DNA of 64,000 bases. Source: an uncultured Elusimicrobiales bacterium (GTDB taxonomy: Bacteria; Elusimicrobiota; Elusimicrobia; Elusimicrobiales; Elusimicrobiaceae). The stretch covers positions 1-64,000 of the forward strand of contig CALVFA010000045.1 of assembly GCA_944326725.1 (NCBI GenBank), read 5' to 3'. Under the pieces are notes generated by a model. It had not been told where the DNA came from and did not search any database. It saw nothing but the letters and a program-made list of their open reading frames with translations. Made by a program: the position numbers and the translations under genes. Positions 1 through 8,281 of the stretch are shown piece after piece; position 1 is the stretch's first letter; each line of letters starts with the position of its first letter.

Positions 1-5
1 GGTAC

Positions 6-34
6 TTGCCAAAAAGGGCCGTTGTGAGTATAAT
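6..34 (+). promoter_or_regulatory. Sigma-70-type promoter of the M42 peptidase operon
   Basis: TTGCCA at 6-11, a 17-base spacer and a perfect TATAAT at 29-34. Initiation would fall near 41, giving a leader of about 27 bases that carries the GGGAG ribosome site of the first gene. Seen directly; function inferred. Confidence 0.7.
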
Positions 35-67
35 GTAAGATACATTACGCGCGTGTACGGGAGTTAC

Positions 68-1102
68 ATGGATTTTGCCAACCTACAAAAATTAACACAG
101 CTTAACGGCGTGTCCGGAAGAGAAGACGCCGTCCGTCTTGAAATTACCCGCCAATTACAGGCTTTGGGCTTACCAGTTCGCACGGACGCTTTAGGCAATC
201 TGATTTCTTACAAGCCGGGCAGCGGCAAGCGCAGCCTTATTTTGTGTGCCCATATGGACGAAGTAGGCCTGATGGTGAAATATATTTCGCCGGAAGGTTT
301 TTTGTCTTTTGTCCCGGTGGGTGGTATAGACCCGCGCACCCTGCTGGCCCAGCGGGTAACGGTGCATACGGCTTCGGGGCCGCTGGTGGGGGTTGTTGGC
401 ACCAAACCGGCTCACATTACCCAAGAGGCCGAGCGCGGCAAAGCGGTGCCGCTGGGGGATTTGTTTATTGATATCGGACTAAACGGCGAACAGGCCGCCT
501 CCGCGGTGGCACTGGGCGATTTTGTTACGCTGGAGCGTTCTTTTACTGCGCTTGGAGAAAACCGCTTCTGCTCCAAAGCGTTTGACGACCGGGCCGGCTG
601 TTTCTGCCTGTTGGAAGCGTTAAAACGCGTCAAACAGCCCATGTACGGCATGCATATTGTTTTTTCTTCGCAGGAAGAAGTGGGCCTGCGCGGGGCTGGG
701 GTGGCGGCGTTTGGTTTAGAGGCTGACGCAGCCCTGGCAGTGGACGCCACCGGCGCGGCGGATATTCCGCTTTGCCGCCCGCAGGATTATATCACGCGGT
801 TGGGAGGCGGCGTGGCCGTCAGCGCCATAGACGCGGCCACCATTACCCCAAAATGGCTTTTTGAGGCTTTAACGGATTTGTGCAAGGCCGAAAAAATACC
901 CTATCAGGTGCGTATTGCCCCGCGCGGAGGCAACGACGCCGGCGCCATTCACCGCAGCCGCACGGGGATAGCTTGCTGCGCATTGTCTATCCCGGCGCGC
1001 AATATCCATTCCAACGTGGAAATAGTGGATAAAACTGATTTGCAAGCAACCGTAGATTTGCTTTGTGCCGTTTTAGAAAAAGGCTTGAAAGGACTGGAAT
1101 AA
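68..1102 (+). CDS. M42 family metallo-aminopeptidase (PepA/TET/FrvX type)
   Basis: A 344-residue cytosolic di-metal aminopeptidase of the M42 family, which trims N-terminal residues from peptides, usually as a large tetrahedral complex. Metal and catalytic motifs are in order: AHMDEVG near residue 65, KAFDDRAG near 175, SSQEEVGLRGA near 205, AVDATG near 227 and RGGNDAGAIH near 290, followed by IPARNIHS. Length is normal for the family. An in-frame GTG lies 15 bases upstream, but GGGAG at 59-63 is correctly spaced only for the ATG used here. It has its own promoter and is followed after two bases by the transketolase-like gene, so the two are probably co-transcribed. The natural substrate is not known. 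Confidence 0.9.
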   Translation: MDFANLQKLTQLNGVSGREDAVRLEITRQLQALGLPVRTDALGNLISYKPGSGKRSLILCAHMDEVGLMVKYISPEGFLSFVPVGGIDPRTLLAQRVTVHTASGPLVGVVGTKPAHITQEAERGKAVPLGDLFIDIGLNGEQAASAVALGDFVTLERSFTALGENRFCSKAFDDRAGCFCLLEALKRVKQPMYGMHIVFSSQEEVGLRGAGVAAFGLEADAALAVDATGAADIPLCRPQDYITRLGGGVAVSAIDAATITPKWLFEALTDLCKAEKIPYQVRIAPRGGNDAGAIHRSRTGIACCALSIPARNIHSNVEIVDKTDLQATVDLLCAVLEKGLKGLE

Positions 1103-1104
1103 TT

Positions 1105-3453
1105 ATGAATAAAACTTTTGAACTACCGCAAAAACGCTCTTCATTTACAGATATTACCCAATACCTGCAGCAAAAGCCTGCCGGAATGCCGGCGGCGGAA
1201 AAAGCCCAGCTGGAAAAGCTGGACGCGGTGTATCGTGCTTTGGTGGCAATTTTATATAACTTTGTGCCTACGTCCGGTCATCCGGGCGGCAGTATTTCTT
1301 CAGGACGCATAGTGGAAATGCTGTTGTATAAAATGATGGCCTATGAGCTGGGCGCTCCGCACCGGCTGGACGCGGATATCCTGTCTTATGCCGCCGGGCA
1401 CAAAGCTTTAGGGCTGTATGCGATGTGGGCCCTTCGCAATGAATGTGTGCGCATTGCCCAGCCTAATCTGCTGGCCAAGGAAGAGAAAGATCAGCTCCGG
1501 CTGGAAGATTTATTAGGTTTCCGTCACAACAAAGTGCAGGGAACGCCGTTGTTTGAAAAATTTCACGCTAAAGCGTTGGGCGGTCACCCGGAGCCTATCA
1601 TTCCTTTTGTGCGCACCAGCACGGGGGCCAGCGGAGTGGGGGACGCGTCCGCTGTAGGTTTGGCTTTTGCCGCGGCTGACACTTATGGGGCCAATTGCCC
1701 GGTGGTCAATATTTTGGAAGGGGAAGGGGGACTTAGCGCCGGCCGCGTCAGCGAGGTGCTGGCCGCCGCTTCCACGGCGCAGCTGAAAAATGTCGTTTTC
1801 CATATAGACTGGAACGAAGCCTCCATTGAAAGCGACCGCGTGACTAACGACGGGCACAACCCCGGTGATTATACGCAATGGACCCCGGCGGAATTATTCC
1901 GCATACATGATTTTAATGTCATTTTTGTACCTAACGGGCACGATTTTGAACAGATTTTTGCCGCGCAGAAATTGGCGCTGGAACAACCTGGCCACCAACC
2001 TACCGCCATTGTGTACCGCACGGTAAAAGGGTGGAAGTACGGCATAGAAGGGCGCGCCTCTCACGGGGCGGGACACAAATTCTGCTCGCCGGAGTTTTAT
2101 GGAGCGTTGGCGGAATTTGAACAGCTTTTTGGTGTTACGTTTCCGCGGTTTGAAGGGGAGAAAACACCCGAAAATATAGAGAAACATTATTGGCACACCC
2201 TGCTGACGGTGCGTAAGGCGCTGGAACAGGAAAAAGAGTTGGCCTCTTTTGTGGCCCAGCAAGTGCGCTACCGTGCGGCAGATTTGCGGTGCTTGGGCAG
2301 AGAGCAGCGCGCCGGATTGGGCAATGTGCAAAAAATCTATACCGATTTTACACCAGAAAACGTACCGGCGGAATTTGCCTTTACCCCTGGCGAAAGCTAT
2401 ACCACCCGCGGCGTATTGGCTCAGGTGCTTGCGTATTTAAATAAGCAGACCGACGGCTGTATTTTAACCGGGTCTGCTGATTTGTACGGCTCCACCAACG
2501 CAGGCAAAATTGCCAAAGATTTCCCGAAAGGATTTTATAATGCGCTAACAAATCCGCTCAGCCGCGAGCTTTCCGCCGGCGGTATTTGCGAAGACGGCCT
2601 GGCTGGTATTTGCAGCGGTATTTCTTCGTTTGGCAAGCATATTGGCGTGTGGTCCTCTTATGCGGCGTTTGTAGCGTTTGCCCATGTGGCGGCGCGTTTG
2701 CACGCCATTGGCTATCAAGCCGCCAAAGAAGCCGGCGCCCAGCCTAATACGCTGGTGCTGTTTAACGGGCATGCAGGCGTCCCCACCGGGGAAGACGGCC
2801 CCACCCACGCCGACCCGCAGGCCTTACAGCTTTTGCAGGACAATTTCCCCAAAGGCAGCAGCATTACGCTGACCCCGCTTGAAGTAGATGAGATTTGGCC
2901 CCTGGTTACGCGCGCTTTGCAGCTGCGCCCGGCACTGCTGAGCCCGTTTGTGGTGCGGCCTTCTTATAAGTGCTTAGACCGCAAGGCATTGGGGCTGGAG
3001 CCGGCGCAAAAAGCGGTGCAAGGCGTATATTACCTGAGAAAACCGCAGGGAGAGCCGGACGGAGTCATTTTTGTACAAGGGGCAGGAGCCGGACGCATTT
3101 TTGCGCAGGAAGTGTTGCCCCAGCTGCAAAAAGAAAATGTCAATGTGGCTGTCATTTACGTAACCAGCCGGGAATTGTTTGAACAGCTTCCACTGCAACA
3201 ACAAGAACAGCTGGTGCCGTCTGCTTGGAAAACGATAGCCACCGCCATTACGGATTTTACGCTTCCTACGGTGGATTGCTGGCTGCACAGCGACGCCGGC
3301 CGTGCCTGCGCACTTTGGCCGCATAAGAGCGGCTCTTATTTAGGCAGCGGCAGTGCGGAAAAAGTATATGAGGAAGCGGCAATGGACGCGGCAGGCCAGC
3401 TGCGCGCCGTCAAAGAGTATTTGGCGCTGCGCAAACAGGCCGCCTGGCGCTAA
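1105..3453 (+). CDS. Transketolase-like thiamine-diphosphate enzyme
   Basis: A 782-residue protein with the three-part transketolase layout: N-terminal thiamine diphosphate domain (SGHPGGSISS near residue 60, AGHKALGLYAMWALRNE near 100, GEGGLSAGRVSE near 205 standing in for the usual GDG...N motif), pyrimidine-binding domain (EDGPTHADPQ near residue 565) and a C-terminal domain. Classical TktA proteins are about 660 residues, so this one is longer and belongs to a divergent branch; the two-carbon ketol transfer of the pentose phosphate pathway is the likely reaction, but the exact sugar substrates are uncertain. The ATG is preceded by AAAGGA at 1088-1093, inside the end of the upstream peptidase gene. 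A short upstream extension in the same frame lacks a ribosome site. Confidence 0.82.
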   Translation: MNKTFELPQKRSSFTDITQYLQQKPAGMPAAEKAQLEKLDAVYRALVAILYNFVPTSGHPGGSISSGRIVEMLLYKMMAYELGAPHRLDADILSYAAGHKALGLYAMWALRNECVRIAQPNLLAKEEKDQLRLEDLLGFRHNKVQGTPLFEKFHAKALGGHPEPIIPFVRTSTGASGVGDASAVGLAFAAADTYGANCPVVNILEGEGGLSAGRVSEVLAAASTAQLKNVVFHIDWNEASIESDRVTNDGHNPGDYTQWTPAELFRIHDFNVIFVPNGHDFEQIFAAQKLALEQPGHQPTAIVYRTVKGWKYGIEGRASHGAGHKFCSPEFYGALAEFEQLFGVTFPRFEGEKTPENIEKHYWHTLLTVRKALEQEKELASFVAQQVRYRAADLRCLGREQRAGLGNVQKIYTDFTPENVPAEFAFTPGESYTTRGVLAQVLAYLNKQTDGCILTGSADLYGSTNAGKIAKDFPKGFYNALTNPLSRELSAGGICEDGLAGICSGISSFGKHIGVWSSYAAFVAFAHVAARLHAIGYQAAKEAGAQPNTLVLFNGHAGVPTGEDGPTHADPQALQLLQDNFPKGSSITLTPLEVDEIWPLVTRALQLRPALLSPFVVRPSYKCLDRKALGLEPAQKAVQGVYYLRKPQGEPDGVIFVQGAGAGRIFAQEVLPQLQKENVNVAVIYVTSRELFEQLPLQQQEQLVPSAWKTIATAITDFTLPTVDCWLHSDAGRACALWPHKSGSYLGSGSAEKVYEEAAMDAAGQLRAVKEYLALRKQAAWR

Positions 3454-3472
3454 CGATATTAAGGAGAATAAC

Positions 3473-3901
3473 ATGGCAGAAGAAAAACCCTACTTAACCG
3501 GAAGAACCTATATCTTCAGATTACCCAAAGGCAAAGATTTGCTGGAGTCACTGGCGGATTTTTGCCATGACAACCAGGTCAAATGCGGTATTGTCAATGT
3601 CATCGGTGCGGTGGAAAATGCTACCATCAGCGTTTTTGATCAAGCCAAAAAGAAATATGACAAAAAAGTAATTGCCGCCCCGATGGAAATTGTTTCCCTG
3701 ACCGGCAATATCAGCATCCAGGATAACCGCCCCTGTGTGCATGCACACGTGATGTTCTCCGATAAAGAATATAAAGTATTTGGCGGTCATTTGCTGCCCG
3801 GTACCAAGATTTTTATCGGGGAAGCCTATATCCAGGAGCTGGTGGGCGAGCCTAAAGTGCGCCGCATGGATAAGGTAACTAAAGTGGCTTTGTGGGGCTA
3901 A
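3473..3901 (+). CDS. PPC (DUF296) domain protein
   Basis: A 142-residue single-domain protein of the PPC/DUF296 family, which forms trimers and in plants is joined to AT-hook DNA-binding segments; bacterial stand-alone members have no settled function. The family pattern is visible as CGIVNVIGAVENATISVFD near residue 35, then VSLTGNIS, then PCVHAHVMFSD near 85 and FGGHLLPGTKIFIGEAYI near 105. No AT-hook is present. An excellent AAGGAG lies nine bases before the ATG. It is the last gene of the operon and is followed by a strong intrinsic terminator. DNA binding is not shown by the sequence. Confidence 0.8.
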   Translation: MAEEKPYLTGRTYIFRLPKGKDLLESLADFCHDNQVKCGIVNVIGAVENATISVFDQAKKKYDKKVIAAPMEIVSLTGNISIQDNRPCVHAHVMFSDKEYKVFGGHLLPGTKIFIGEAYIQELVGEPKVRRMDKVTKVALWG

Positions 3902-3917
3902 CCTATTTAGCCGAACT

Positions 3918-3947
3918 AAAACCCGCGCTTTACGGCGCGGGTTTTTT
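3918..3947 (+). terminator. Intrinsic terminator of the first operon
   Basis: CCCGCGC (3922-3928) pairs with GCGCGGG (3935-3941), flanked by A and T runs and followed by a T6 tail. Confidence 0.9.
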
Positions 3948-4197
3948 ATGTGGGCTTGATTTTGGGGTGTAGACGGCAGGCGTATTCTTTCCGAATGGGG
4001 AATGTTCTTTGTGCAGGATTTATTTGGGGTGTAGACGGGGCTTATATAAAAACTTTGCTTGCGAAGGAAGAGATATCCGTCTATATCCGGGCCCCGGGTT
4101 TGCGTTTTGCCGTCCGGCCGTCTGCGTTTTTGGCAGAAAGGGTGCCAACCGGTGGGCTTTCCTCACAAACCATGGGATTATTGCTAAAATAAACTAT

Positions 4198-5883
4198 ATG
4201 AGAAAGACGGTATTATTTTTGTTTTTTATTTTATGTGCCGTGCCGGGGGCTTGGTCGTTTTTTCCGTTTTCGTTTGGCAAAGAAGAGCTAAAGACGGATT
4301 ATTCCCAAACGGTATGGGACCGGATTATGCTGGAGCAGTCCGTCTCCGATATGCGCCGGGGTATGGGGGAAATGGCTATGGCGCGTTATAAAGACGCATC
4401 TAATTCTTTTGCCAAAGCGATTATTAAAAACGCCCAAGACCCGCTGCCGCATTTATTGTACGGCGCCTCTTTATATTGGAGCGGAAAAGTAGATTTCGCC
4501 ATGAGCGAATACCGCGAAGCGCTGCGCTTAGACCCCCAAAACGCTATGGGCTACCAACTTTTGGGTATTGCGTGGGGGTGGAAAGGGGATATTGCCCAAG
4601 CGCAGGAAAATTTTGAAACGGCCAGCCGTTTAGACCCCAACAAAGCAGACACGCATATGAACCTGGGCTCCACCTATGCCGCCCAAAAGAAATTTGATAA
4701 AGCCTTAGACGAATACCGCCGCGCGGTGGAGCTGGCCCCGCGGGAAGCGCTTTACCGCTACCAACTGGGCACGCTGTATGATTTTATGGGGCGTGATGAG
4801 CAGGCGGAAGAGGCGTATAAAAAAGCGTTAAAACTTTTCTATCAGTATGAAGATGCACAGCTCGCGCTGGCGGCTTTGTATGAAAAGCGGGAAAATTATA
4901 AAGACGCGCTGAAGTATTATAAAAAAGCCGTCAAAACCAAACCCGGCGATTATGTGGCCCGCCTGCGCTATGCGTATTTATTAATGCGCATGGGAGAGCA
5001 AGAAAAAGCGCGCGGCGTGCTGGAAGAGGCTTTCTCCATCGTGCAGTTTAAAGCGGACGGCCTGGCCTTAAACGCCGTTTACCGCGCCAGCGGAAGAGGG
5101 GGAGAAACTTTCCAAAAGCAAATTGAAAAATTTAAGGATAAATTGCTTAAAGTGCCCGCTACCAAAGATGTAAATGTGGAAGTGTCTTTGGAATTAAATC
5201 CTATCAGCCGGCCCCAGCCGCCGCAGTCTTCTTCCGGCAGCCGCTTTGCAGAAGCCTATGATTCGCTGCGGGCTCCTTCCCCTTTGGCGGGAGGAGGGGA
5301 GAATGCGTCTTCTATGTCTTTTAAACGCAGTTTTGTATTAAATGCGGCTTCGGTTGAAGAAAGAGAAGCCCAAGTAAATGAGCTGATTACAGATTTGGAA
5401 CGTGCCGTGACCGTCGGGGCGGACAAATATGATGTGAATATGACCTTGCAGGGCCGCACGATGGATTATGCCTCCCCTTCTGCGCTGACGCAGGAGCGCA
5501 GCGCCCCGCCCAAAGCTGTTTATGACCCGCGTATTGTGGGCAATGATATGGGCCTGTGGGTCATGGGCAAAACGTGGGTGCGCTATGTAGATGAAATTTG
5601 GTCCGATTTAAATGAGCAAGCTGCCCAAACGCCGACGGCGCTGTACTTGACGCTGCAGGGTTTAGCGGGCCTGCTGGCGGGGGACGCGGCGGCCGCGGCG
5701 CAGAGTTTTCAAAGTGCCCAAACAAAAGCGCCCGCAGACCCGCTGCCGCTTTTGGGGCTGGGCACCGCCGCCGTCATGGCAGATGATGACCAAGCCGCTC
5801 TTTCTTATTACCGCGAAGCTTTGCAAAAAGATCCCGGCAACAAAACCGCCAGGCGCAATATCGGCGTGCTGGAGCAAGAATGA
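4198..5883 (+). CDS. Exported TPR-repeat protein
   Basis: A 561-residue protein with a signal peptide (MRKTVLFLFFILCAVPGAWS) and tandem tetratricopeptide repeats across about residues 60-290 (for example YGASLYWSGKVDFAMSEYRE, LGSTYAAQKKFDKALDEYRR, ALAALYEKRENYKDALKYYK), a Ser/Pro-rich middle and a further TPR pair at the C-terminus. TPR proteins act as periplasmic or outer-membrane scaffolds; the partner is unknown. A TAAAAT box ends seven bases before the ATG with TG two bases upstream of it, and no Shine-Dalgarno is visible, so a leaderless start is likely; in-frame ATGs further upstream encode a composition unlike the protein. The stop overlaps the rsmA start as ATGA. Confidence 0.78.
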   Translation: MRKTVLFLFFILCAVPGAWSFFPFSFGKEELKTDYSQTVWDRIMLEQSVSDMRRGMGEMAMARYKDASNSFAKAIIKNAQDPLPHLLYGASLYWSGKVDFAMSEYREALRLDPQNAMGYQLLGIAWGWKGDIAQAQENFETASRLDPNKADTHMNLGSTYAAQKKFDKALDEYRRAVELAPREALYRYQLGTLYDFMGRDEQAEEAYKKALKLFYQYEDAQLALAALYEKRENYKDALKYYKKAVKTKPGDYVARLRYAYLLMRMGEQEKARGVLEEAFSIVQFKADGLALNAVYRASGRGGETFQKQIEKFKDKLLKVPATKDVNVEVSLELNPISRPQPPQSSSGSRFAEAYDSLRAPSPLAGGGENASSMSFKRSFVLNAASVEEREAQVNELITDLERAVTVGADKYDVNMTLQGRTMDYASPSALTQERSAPPKAVYDPRIVGNDMGLWVMGKTWVRYVDEIWSDLNEQAAQTPTALYLTLQGLAGLLAGDAAAAAQSFQSAQTKAPADPLPLLGLGTAAVMADDDQAALSYYREALQKDPGNKTARRNIGVLEQE

Positions 5884-6644
5884 GAAAATACGGGCAGCAT
5901 TTTTTGATCAATGAGCGCATCATAGACGCCATTGTGGAGGCGGTACCCGCCGCGGCGCAAAACGTGGTGGAGATAGGCCCCGGGCGCGGCGCGCTGACGC
6001 AGAAACTGCTGGAAAAAAACGTTGCTTCTTTTACCGCCGTGGAAATAGACCCGCAAATGCAAGCGTATTTGCTGGCGCATTTTCCCGCCTTGCAGGGCAA
6101 AGTAATGTTGGCGGATTTTTTGCGTTTTGATATAGGACGCCTGCTGCAAAAGCCCACTTTTTTTGTCAGTAATTTGCCCTATATTGACGCGGCGGAAATC
6201 TTGGATAAAGTGCTCTCTTGGCCTTATTTTTCCGGCGCGGTGTTTATGTTTCAGAAAGAGCAGGCTCAGCGCATTTTGGCCTCAGCCGGGGCGGAGAGGT
6301 ACGGCCCGCTGAGCATTCTTACTCAGTTGCGCGCCCAGCCGCGGCTGTTGCTGCGGGCGGGCAAGGCGTGTTTTAACCCGCCGCCGAAAGTGGAAAGTAT
6401 GGTGCTTACGTTTGAGAAAAGAGAATCCTTGCTTTCTGCGCAGCAATACCCCCGTTTTGCCCGTTTGGTAAAAGCGGCTTTTGCGCACAAAAGAAAGACG
6501 CTGTATAACTCGCTTGTGTTGTCTGGTTATGATAAAGCAAAAACTGCCGAAGCTCTTGCCCAAGCCGCCGTCAAACCCGCGGCCCGCGCACAGGAAATAA
6601 CCTTGGAAAAATTCTTGCAGCTGCATGCTTTATTTATTTCGTAG
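5880..6644 (+). CDS. rsmA: 16S rRNA dimethyladenosine transferase
   Basis: A 254-residue RsmA/KsgA enzyme that dimethylates the two adjacent adenines near the 3' end of 16S rRNA using S-adenosylmethionine. GQHFL at the N-terminus, VEIGPGRGALTQ (SAM motif I) near residue 31, VEIDPQM and the catalytic NLPY near residue 100 are all present, with the small helical C-terminal domain (FNPPPKVESM). Length is normal. It is translationally coupled to the upstream TPR gene by an ATGA overlap. It ends with TAG. Confidence 0.95.
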   Translation: MRKYGQHFLINERIIDAIVEAVPAAAQNVVEIGPGRGALTQKLLEKNVASFTAVEIDPQMQAYLLAHFPALQGKVMLADFLRFDIGRLLQKPTFFVSNLPYIDAAEILDKVLSWPYFSGAVFMFQKEQAQRILASAGAERYGPLSILTQLRAQPRLLLRAGKACFNPPPKVESMVLTFEKRESLLSAQQYPRFARLVKAAFAHKRKTLYNSLVLSGYDKAKTAEALAQAAVKPAARAQEITLEKFLQLHALFIS

Positions 6645-6899
6645 CTTTTTTGTTTCCCCATTGTTTCCAAATAAAATGTAGGTTGGTTTGCTCGTTTGCA
6701 TTCTGCCGGAGCTGTGCCGTTGCGTGTGGCGGCGTCTGGCGGAGTTTTATAATTTGGTTTGTTGGACCTGTGCGGCTTAGTTTGAGAAATGACATGTGAA
6801 AAGTCTTTTAAGACGCTGTGCCGAACAAACAAAAGTGTCTTGGCGGTAGTGTCAAGTTAGAAAAAGTGGTTGGGACCGTTTTGCAGTTCTGCCCCGTGT
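6645..6899. other. Convergent intergenic region, 255 bases, nothing recognised
   Basis: Lies between the 3' ends of rsmA and ftcD. No ORF with a ribosome site, no clear hairpin followed by T tract, and no repeat shared with other parts of the window were found. Confidence 0.5.
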
Positions 6900-7865
6900 T
6901 TATTTTATAAGTCCGGCTTTCCATTCCAAAATTTGCTCTTGGGGCAGAAAGGGTTTTACTTCGTTTAAATTCAGCCCTTTGGCGGCGCTTTGCACTAGAA
7001 GTGCAGGGTCTGTTTGGTGCGGGGCATAGTGGTGGCCGGCTTGCAGCAATGCTTGCAGCGGGGCTAGGCCTACCAGCTCACAGCCGGTGGCTTTCAGGCC
7101 CAGCGCGGCGGCTTCTTTTTGGCAGGCTTCATAGACGGCGTGCAAGGAAGCGGCATGAAAGTCGGTAATGTTGCAGGACACTTGGGCGCGGCGAAAATTT
7201 TGCATATACCAGCCAATCGCTTTCACGCCGGGCATACCGCCGCCGCTTTGGCGTATTTTGGCGGCGATGAGCTTAGCCGGCACGGGGTCCTGCGTATTTA
7301 AATTTATATTAAACGCAATTAAAATAGGGCGCGCTCCTATCACACACGCGCCTGTTTGCTCTGCGCGCGGGGTGAGGTAATTGGGCCCAAAATCCGGCGG
7401 AAGTTCTTGTAGTTTCTGCGCTAAATTTTCATATTCGCCGCGGCGGATAAAGGCCAGGTTTTGCCGCTGTGGTGCACTGGCGGCGGCTTGATAGAGATAG
7501 ACGGGTATTTGTAATTCTTGCCCTACGCGCGCGGCTAATTGGCGCGCCAAAGCTGCGGTTTGGTTAAGCGTGATGTTTTCAAGCGGCACCAGCGGGCATA
7601 CGTCCACCGCTCCCAGCCGCGGGTGCGCGCCGCGCTGTTTGCGCATGTCAATGAGCCGGCAGGCCAGCGCAATAAAATCAAACAAAGCCTGAGCCACATT
7701 TTCCGGCTGGCCCAAAAGCGTAAATACGCTGCGGTTGGCAGACGGGTTGGCGTCCAGCCCCAATAGACGCACGCCGGGCGCGGCGCGCAGGCAGTTTTCC
7801 AGCGCGTGCAAGGCGACGGCGTTTTGCCCTTCAGATACATTGGGCACTGCTTCTATCAGGGGCAT
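6900..7865 (-). CDS. ftcD: Glutamate formimidoyltransferase
   Basis: A 321-residue single-activity formimidoyltransferase, which moves the formimino group between N-formimino-glutamate and tetrahydrofolate, linking histidine breakdown with the one-carbon pool. The start PLIEAVPNVSEGQ, the segment RGAHPRLGAVDVCPLVPL near residue 80 and GVKAIGWYM near 215 are typical. The cyclodeaminase half found in animal enzymes is absent, as usual in many bacteria. No histidine-degradation neighbours are in the window. The start codon sits exactly six bases after a TATAAT box (7872-7877, minus strand), with no ribosome site, so the mRNA is predicted to be leaderless; a longer upstream frame has no support. 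Confidence 0.88.
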   Translation of the reverse strand: MPLIEAVPNVSEGQNAVALHALENCLRAAPGVRLLGLDANPSANRSVFTLLGQPENVAQALFDFIALACRLIDMRKQRGAHPRLGAVDVCPLVPLENITLNQTAALARQLAARVGQELQIPVYLYQAAASAPQRQNLAFIRRGEYENLAQKLQELPPDFGPNYLTPRAEQTGACVIGARPILIAFNINLNTQDPVPAKLIAAKIRQSGGGMPGVKAIGWYMQNFRRAQVSCNITDFHAASLHAVYEACQKEAAALGLKATGCELVGLAPLQALLQAGHHYAPHQTDPALLVQSAAKGLNLNEVKPFLPQEQILEWKAGLIK

Positions 7866-7871
7866 ACATAG

Positions 7872-7877
7872 ATTATA
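7872..7877 (-). promoter_or_regulatory. -10 box of ftcD, six bases before the ATG
   Basis: TATAAT on the minus strand followed by CTATGT and the start codon. The -35 region is only a T-rich run. Predicted leaderless promoter. Confidence 0.6.
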
Positions 7878-7932
7878 GCGCAAAGCGGTTTTAGAAAAAA
7901 AGAAAATCAAATGTGTGATTTTAAAAAAGTTT

Positions 7933-7971
7933 TGCTATAATACATATAGATACCTATTAAGTTTAGGTATC
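7933..7971 (+). promoter_or_regulatory. Cold-shock gene promoter and 5' leader hairpin
   Basis: An extended -10, TG-C-TATAAT (7933-7941), is followed by a perfect 8-base inverted repeat, GATACCTA (7949-7956) and TAGGTATC (7964-7971), at the very start of the predicted transcript. The remaining leader runs about 30 bases to the start codon. A 5'-terminal stem in a cold-shock leader could affect stability or temperature response; that role is inferred. Confidence 0.6.
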
Positions 7972-8004
7972 CGAAATAATTAATATAAGGAAGTAAAAAG
8001 TAAA

Positions 8005-8208
8005 ATGGCAAACGGAAAAGTGAAGTGGTTTAACGACCAGAAAGGTTATGGTTTCATTACCCCCGAAGACGGTTCTAAAGATCTCTTTGTGCACTACCAG
8101 GAAATTCAGGGCGATGGTTTCAAAACCTTAGCTGAAGGCCAGGAAGTGGAATTCGAAATCGTTGAATCCGAAAAAGGCCCGAAAGCCGTGAAAGTCGTTA
8201 AAAAATAA
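8005..8208 (+). CDS. Cold-shock domain protein (CspA family)
   Basis: A 67-residue single cold-shock domain, an RNA/DNA chaperone that melts secondary structure. RNP1 (KGYGFIT, residues 14-20) and RNP2 (LFVHY, residues 28-32) are intact. The start follows AAGGAAG (7988-7994). It is transcribed alone from the promoter at 7933 and closed by an intrinsic terminator. The ORF is very K/E-rich as usual for the family. Whether it is cold-induced or constitutive cannot be read from the sequence. Confidence 0.95.
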   Translation: MANGKVKWFNDQKGYGFITPEDGSKDLFVHYQEIQGDGFKTLAEGQEVEFEIVESEKGPKAVKVVKK

Positions 8209-8231
8209 ATTTTTATTTTTTTAGACTTTTC

Positions 8232-8261
8232 AAAACCCGCGCTTCAGGGCGCGGGTTTTTT
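8232..8261 (+). terminator. Intrinsic terminator of the cold-shock gene
   Basis: CCCGCGC (8236-8242) pairs with GCGCGGG (8249-8255) followed by T6; nearly the same hairpin as the one at 3918. Confidence 0.9.
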
Positions 8262-8281
8262 AGTGGGTGGAGGTAAAAGAA

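Noticed and set aside
4009-4197. N-terminal extension of the TPR protein
   Set aside because: It would put 63 Cys/Arg-rich residues before an obvious signal peptide; the -10 box lies inside it.
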